A stretch of DNA of 6,994 nucleotides, taken from the NCBI GenBank assembly GCA_036123635.1, contig JAZADL010000091.1, positions 1-6,994 on the forward strand, written 5' to 3'. Positions 5,831 to 6,994 of the stretch are shown here, in pieces. The stretch comes from UBA9410 sp036123635 (GTDB lineage Bacteria; Actinomycetota; Acidimicrobiia; Acidimicrobiales; MedAcidi-G1). Below the pieces are notes generated by a model, which worked only from the letters and a program-made list of their open reading frames with translations, was not told where the DNA came from and did not search any database. Every line of letters starts with the position of its first letter. Within the stretch, counting starts at the first letter, position 1. A program made the position numbers and the translations under genes.

Positions 5831-5947
5831 TCAGGTTGAGAGGGTGCCCTTCCCTGCTTTCTTGGCTTTCTTTGCCTGTCGCTTTTCTTTGGCGCTCTTG
5901 GAGGCAGGAGTCTTGCTGGCCCTCCCACCCTTGTCTTTGCTGGCCAT
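5831..5947 (-). CDS. Small, highly basic 38-residue protein, unknown function
   Basis: A very short gene supported by several independent signs. The ATG at 5947 is preceded by an excellent ribosome binding site (GGAGAGG, 5 bases upstream), and a strong terminator follows the stop. The product begins MASKDKGGRASKTPASKSAK and continues with EKRQAKKAKKAGKG. By my count 13 of 38 residues are Lys and 2 are Arg, against 2 acidic residues, and there is no aromatic residue. It has no signal peptide or membrane segment. Such Ala/Lys-rich small proteins are often nucleic-acid- or ribosome-associated, but I cannot place this one in a named family. It appears monocistronic, separated from the importer genes upstream by 163 bp. 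Confidence is high that it is translated and low on its role. Confidence 0.78.
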   Translation of the reverse strand: MASKDKGGRASKTPASKSAKEKRQAKKAKKAGKGTLST

Positions 5948-6006
5948 GGCGACCTCTCCAACTTTCTGTTGTCCTCTTGATACCACCCGACCTTAGGCCC
6001 CAGGTA

Positions 6007-6034
6007 CAGATACGTGCAGGCCGACTAAGCCCAA
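6007..6034 (-). promoter_or_regulatory. Candidate promoter of the small basic protein gene
   Basis: On the minus strand TTGGGC is separated by 16 bases from TATCTG, about 60 bp upstream of the ATG at 5947. Each hexamer keeps only about half of the sigma-70-type consensus, so this is a weak match. It is offered because the gene has its own terminator and must be transcribed from somewhere in 5948-6110. Confidence 0.22.
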
Positions 6035-6071
6035 CTCGCTCCCCTCGAGAGATCTTTCGTTGGAAACTGGC

Positions 6072-6106
6072 GGCGATCTTGTTGTCGGGGTTTTGAACTA
6101 ATCGCC
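6072..6106 (-). terminator. Weak inverted repeat after the ABC ATPase gene
   Basis: GGCGAT (6072-6077) and ATCGCC (6101-6106) form a 6-bp stem with a 23-base loop, starting five bases after the ATPase stop. There is no U-tract and the loop is long. It may be part of a transcript end, but the support is poor. Confidence 0.15.
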
Positions 6107-6110
6107 TTCA

Positions 6111-6899
<789 letters not shown>

Positions 6900-6913
6900 G
6901 ACATCACCTCATA

Positions 6914-6929
6914 GGCCTCAAGAGAGGCC
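6914..6929 (-). promoter_or_regulatory. Intercistronic hairpin between permease and ATPase genes
   Basis: GGCCTC-AAGA-GAGGCC is a perfect 6-bp stem with a 4-base loop, filling most of the 31-bp gap between the permease stop and the ATPase ribosome binding site. Lacking a U-tract, it is more likely an RNA-processing, stability or translation-tuning element than a terminator. Confidence 0.4.
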
Positions 6930-6930
6930 G

Positions 6931-6994
6931 CTAGCGCTCGCCCAGCCCGGTGCGCCGCTCGAGGCGCTGGCTGGCCTTGGACATCTGGTAACAG
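6931..6994 (-). CDS. ABC transporter permease, C-terminal tail only
   Basis: Only about 21 codons are visible before the TAG stop; the rest is beyond the right edge. The tail reads CYQMSKASQRLERRTGLGER, an amphipathic basic end. Polar amino-acid permeases often end with a Ser-rich and Arg-rich stretch (SxxLERR) after the last membrane helix. The assignment rests on that similarity and on the position directly upstream of a GlnQ-type ATPase in the same orientation. No transmembrane segment is in view to confirm it. Confidence 0.62.
   Translation of the reverse strand, partial: CYQMSKASQRLERRTGLGER

Noticed and set aside
5428..5839. Plus-strand open frames opposite the nuclease N-terminus and linker
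   Set aside because: They are Val/Asp- or Leu/Thr-repeat translations of the antisense of the Thr/Ser-coding tract, with no ribosome site or domain.
5721..6096. Plus-strand open frames of 86-91 codons and a 76-codon minus frame over the small basic gene
   Set aside because: They overlap the 38-residue gene and the terminator, lack ribosome sites, and look like shadows.

Overview
The window is GC-rich (hand counts of 60-base blocks mostly give 58-73% G+C). It uses GTG starts freely and carries a secreted protein with long Thr/Ser/Pro linkers. With the GlnQ-type importer, TauD-type dioxygenase and DUF1524 plus Excalibur nuclease, this suggests an actinobacterium, perhaps Acidimicrobiia. The lineage is an inference; no rRNA or tRNA gene is visible. 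I found no transposase, integrase, CRISPR array or phage gene.

Layout, left to right. (1) Positions 1-145, minus strand: N-terminus of a short-chain dehydrogenase running off the left edge. (2) Positions 146-370: divergent intergenic region with a 16-bp inverted repeat. (3) Positions 371-2273, plus strand: a metallo-beta-lactamase-fold hydrolase and a 3-hydroxyisobutyrate-dehydrogenase-like reductase, probably one operon. (4) Positions 2306-3172, minus strand: a TauD/TfdA-type Fe(II)/2-oxoglutarate dioxygenase, convergent with the preceding pair. Genes 1-4 look like accessory catabolism; the substrate cannot be read from the sequence. (5) Positions 3173-3535: gene-free stretch with several inverted repeats. 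(6) Positions 3536-3898, minus: a small four-helix membrane protein of unknown function. (7) Positions 3945-5711, minus: a secreted, probably lipid-anchored multidomain nuclease with a DUF1524-type HNH core, an unrecognised Cys-containing middle domain and a C-terminal Excalibur calcium-binding motif, joined by Thr-rich linkers. (8) Positions 5831-5947, minus: a 38-residue, extremely basic protein with a strong ribosome binding site and its own terminator. (9) Positions 6111-6994, minus: the ATPase of a polar amino-acid ABC importer and, before it, the last codons of what is probably its permease.

The most unusual item is the nuclease: its middle domain matches nothing I recognise and lies in a local G+C trough. 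Next are the small basic protein, the His-to-Asn change in the hydrolase metal motif, and the CCGGAC/GTCCGG inverted repeats in two of the promoter regions.
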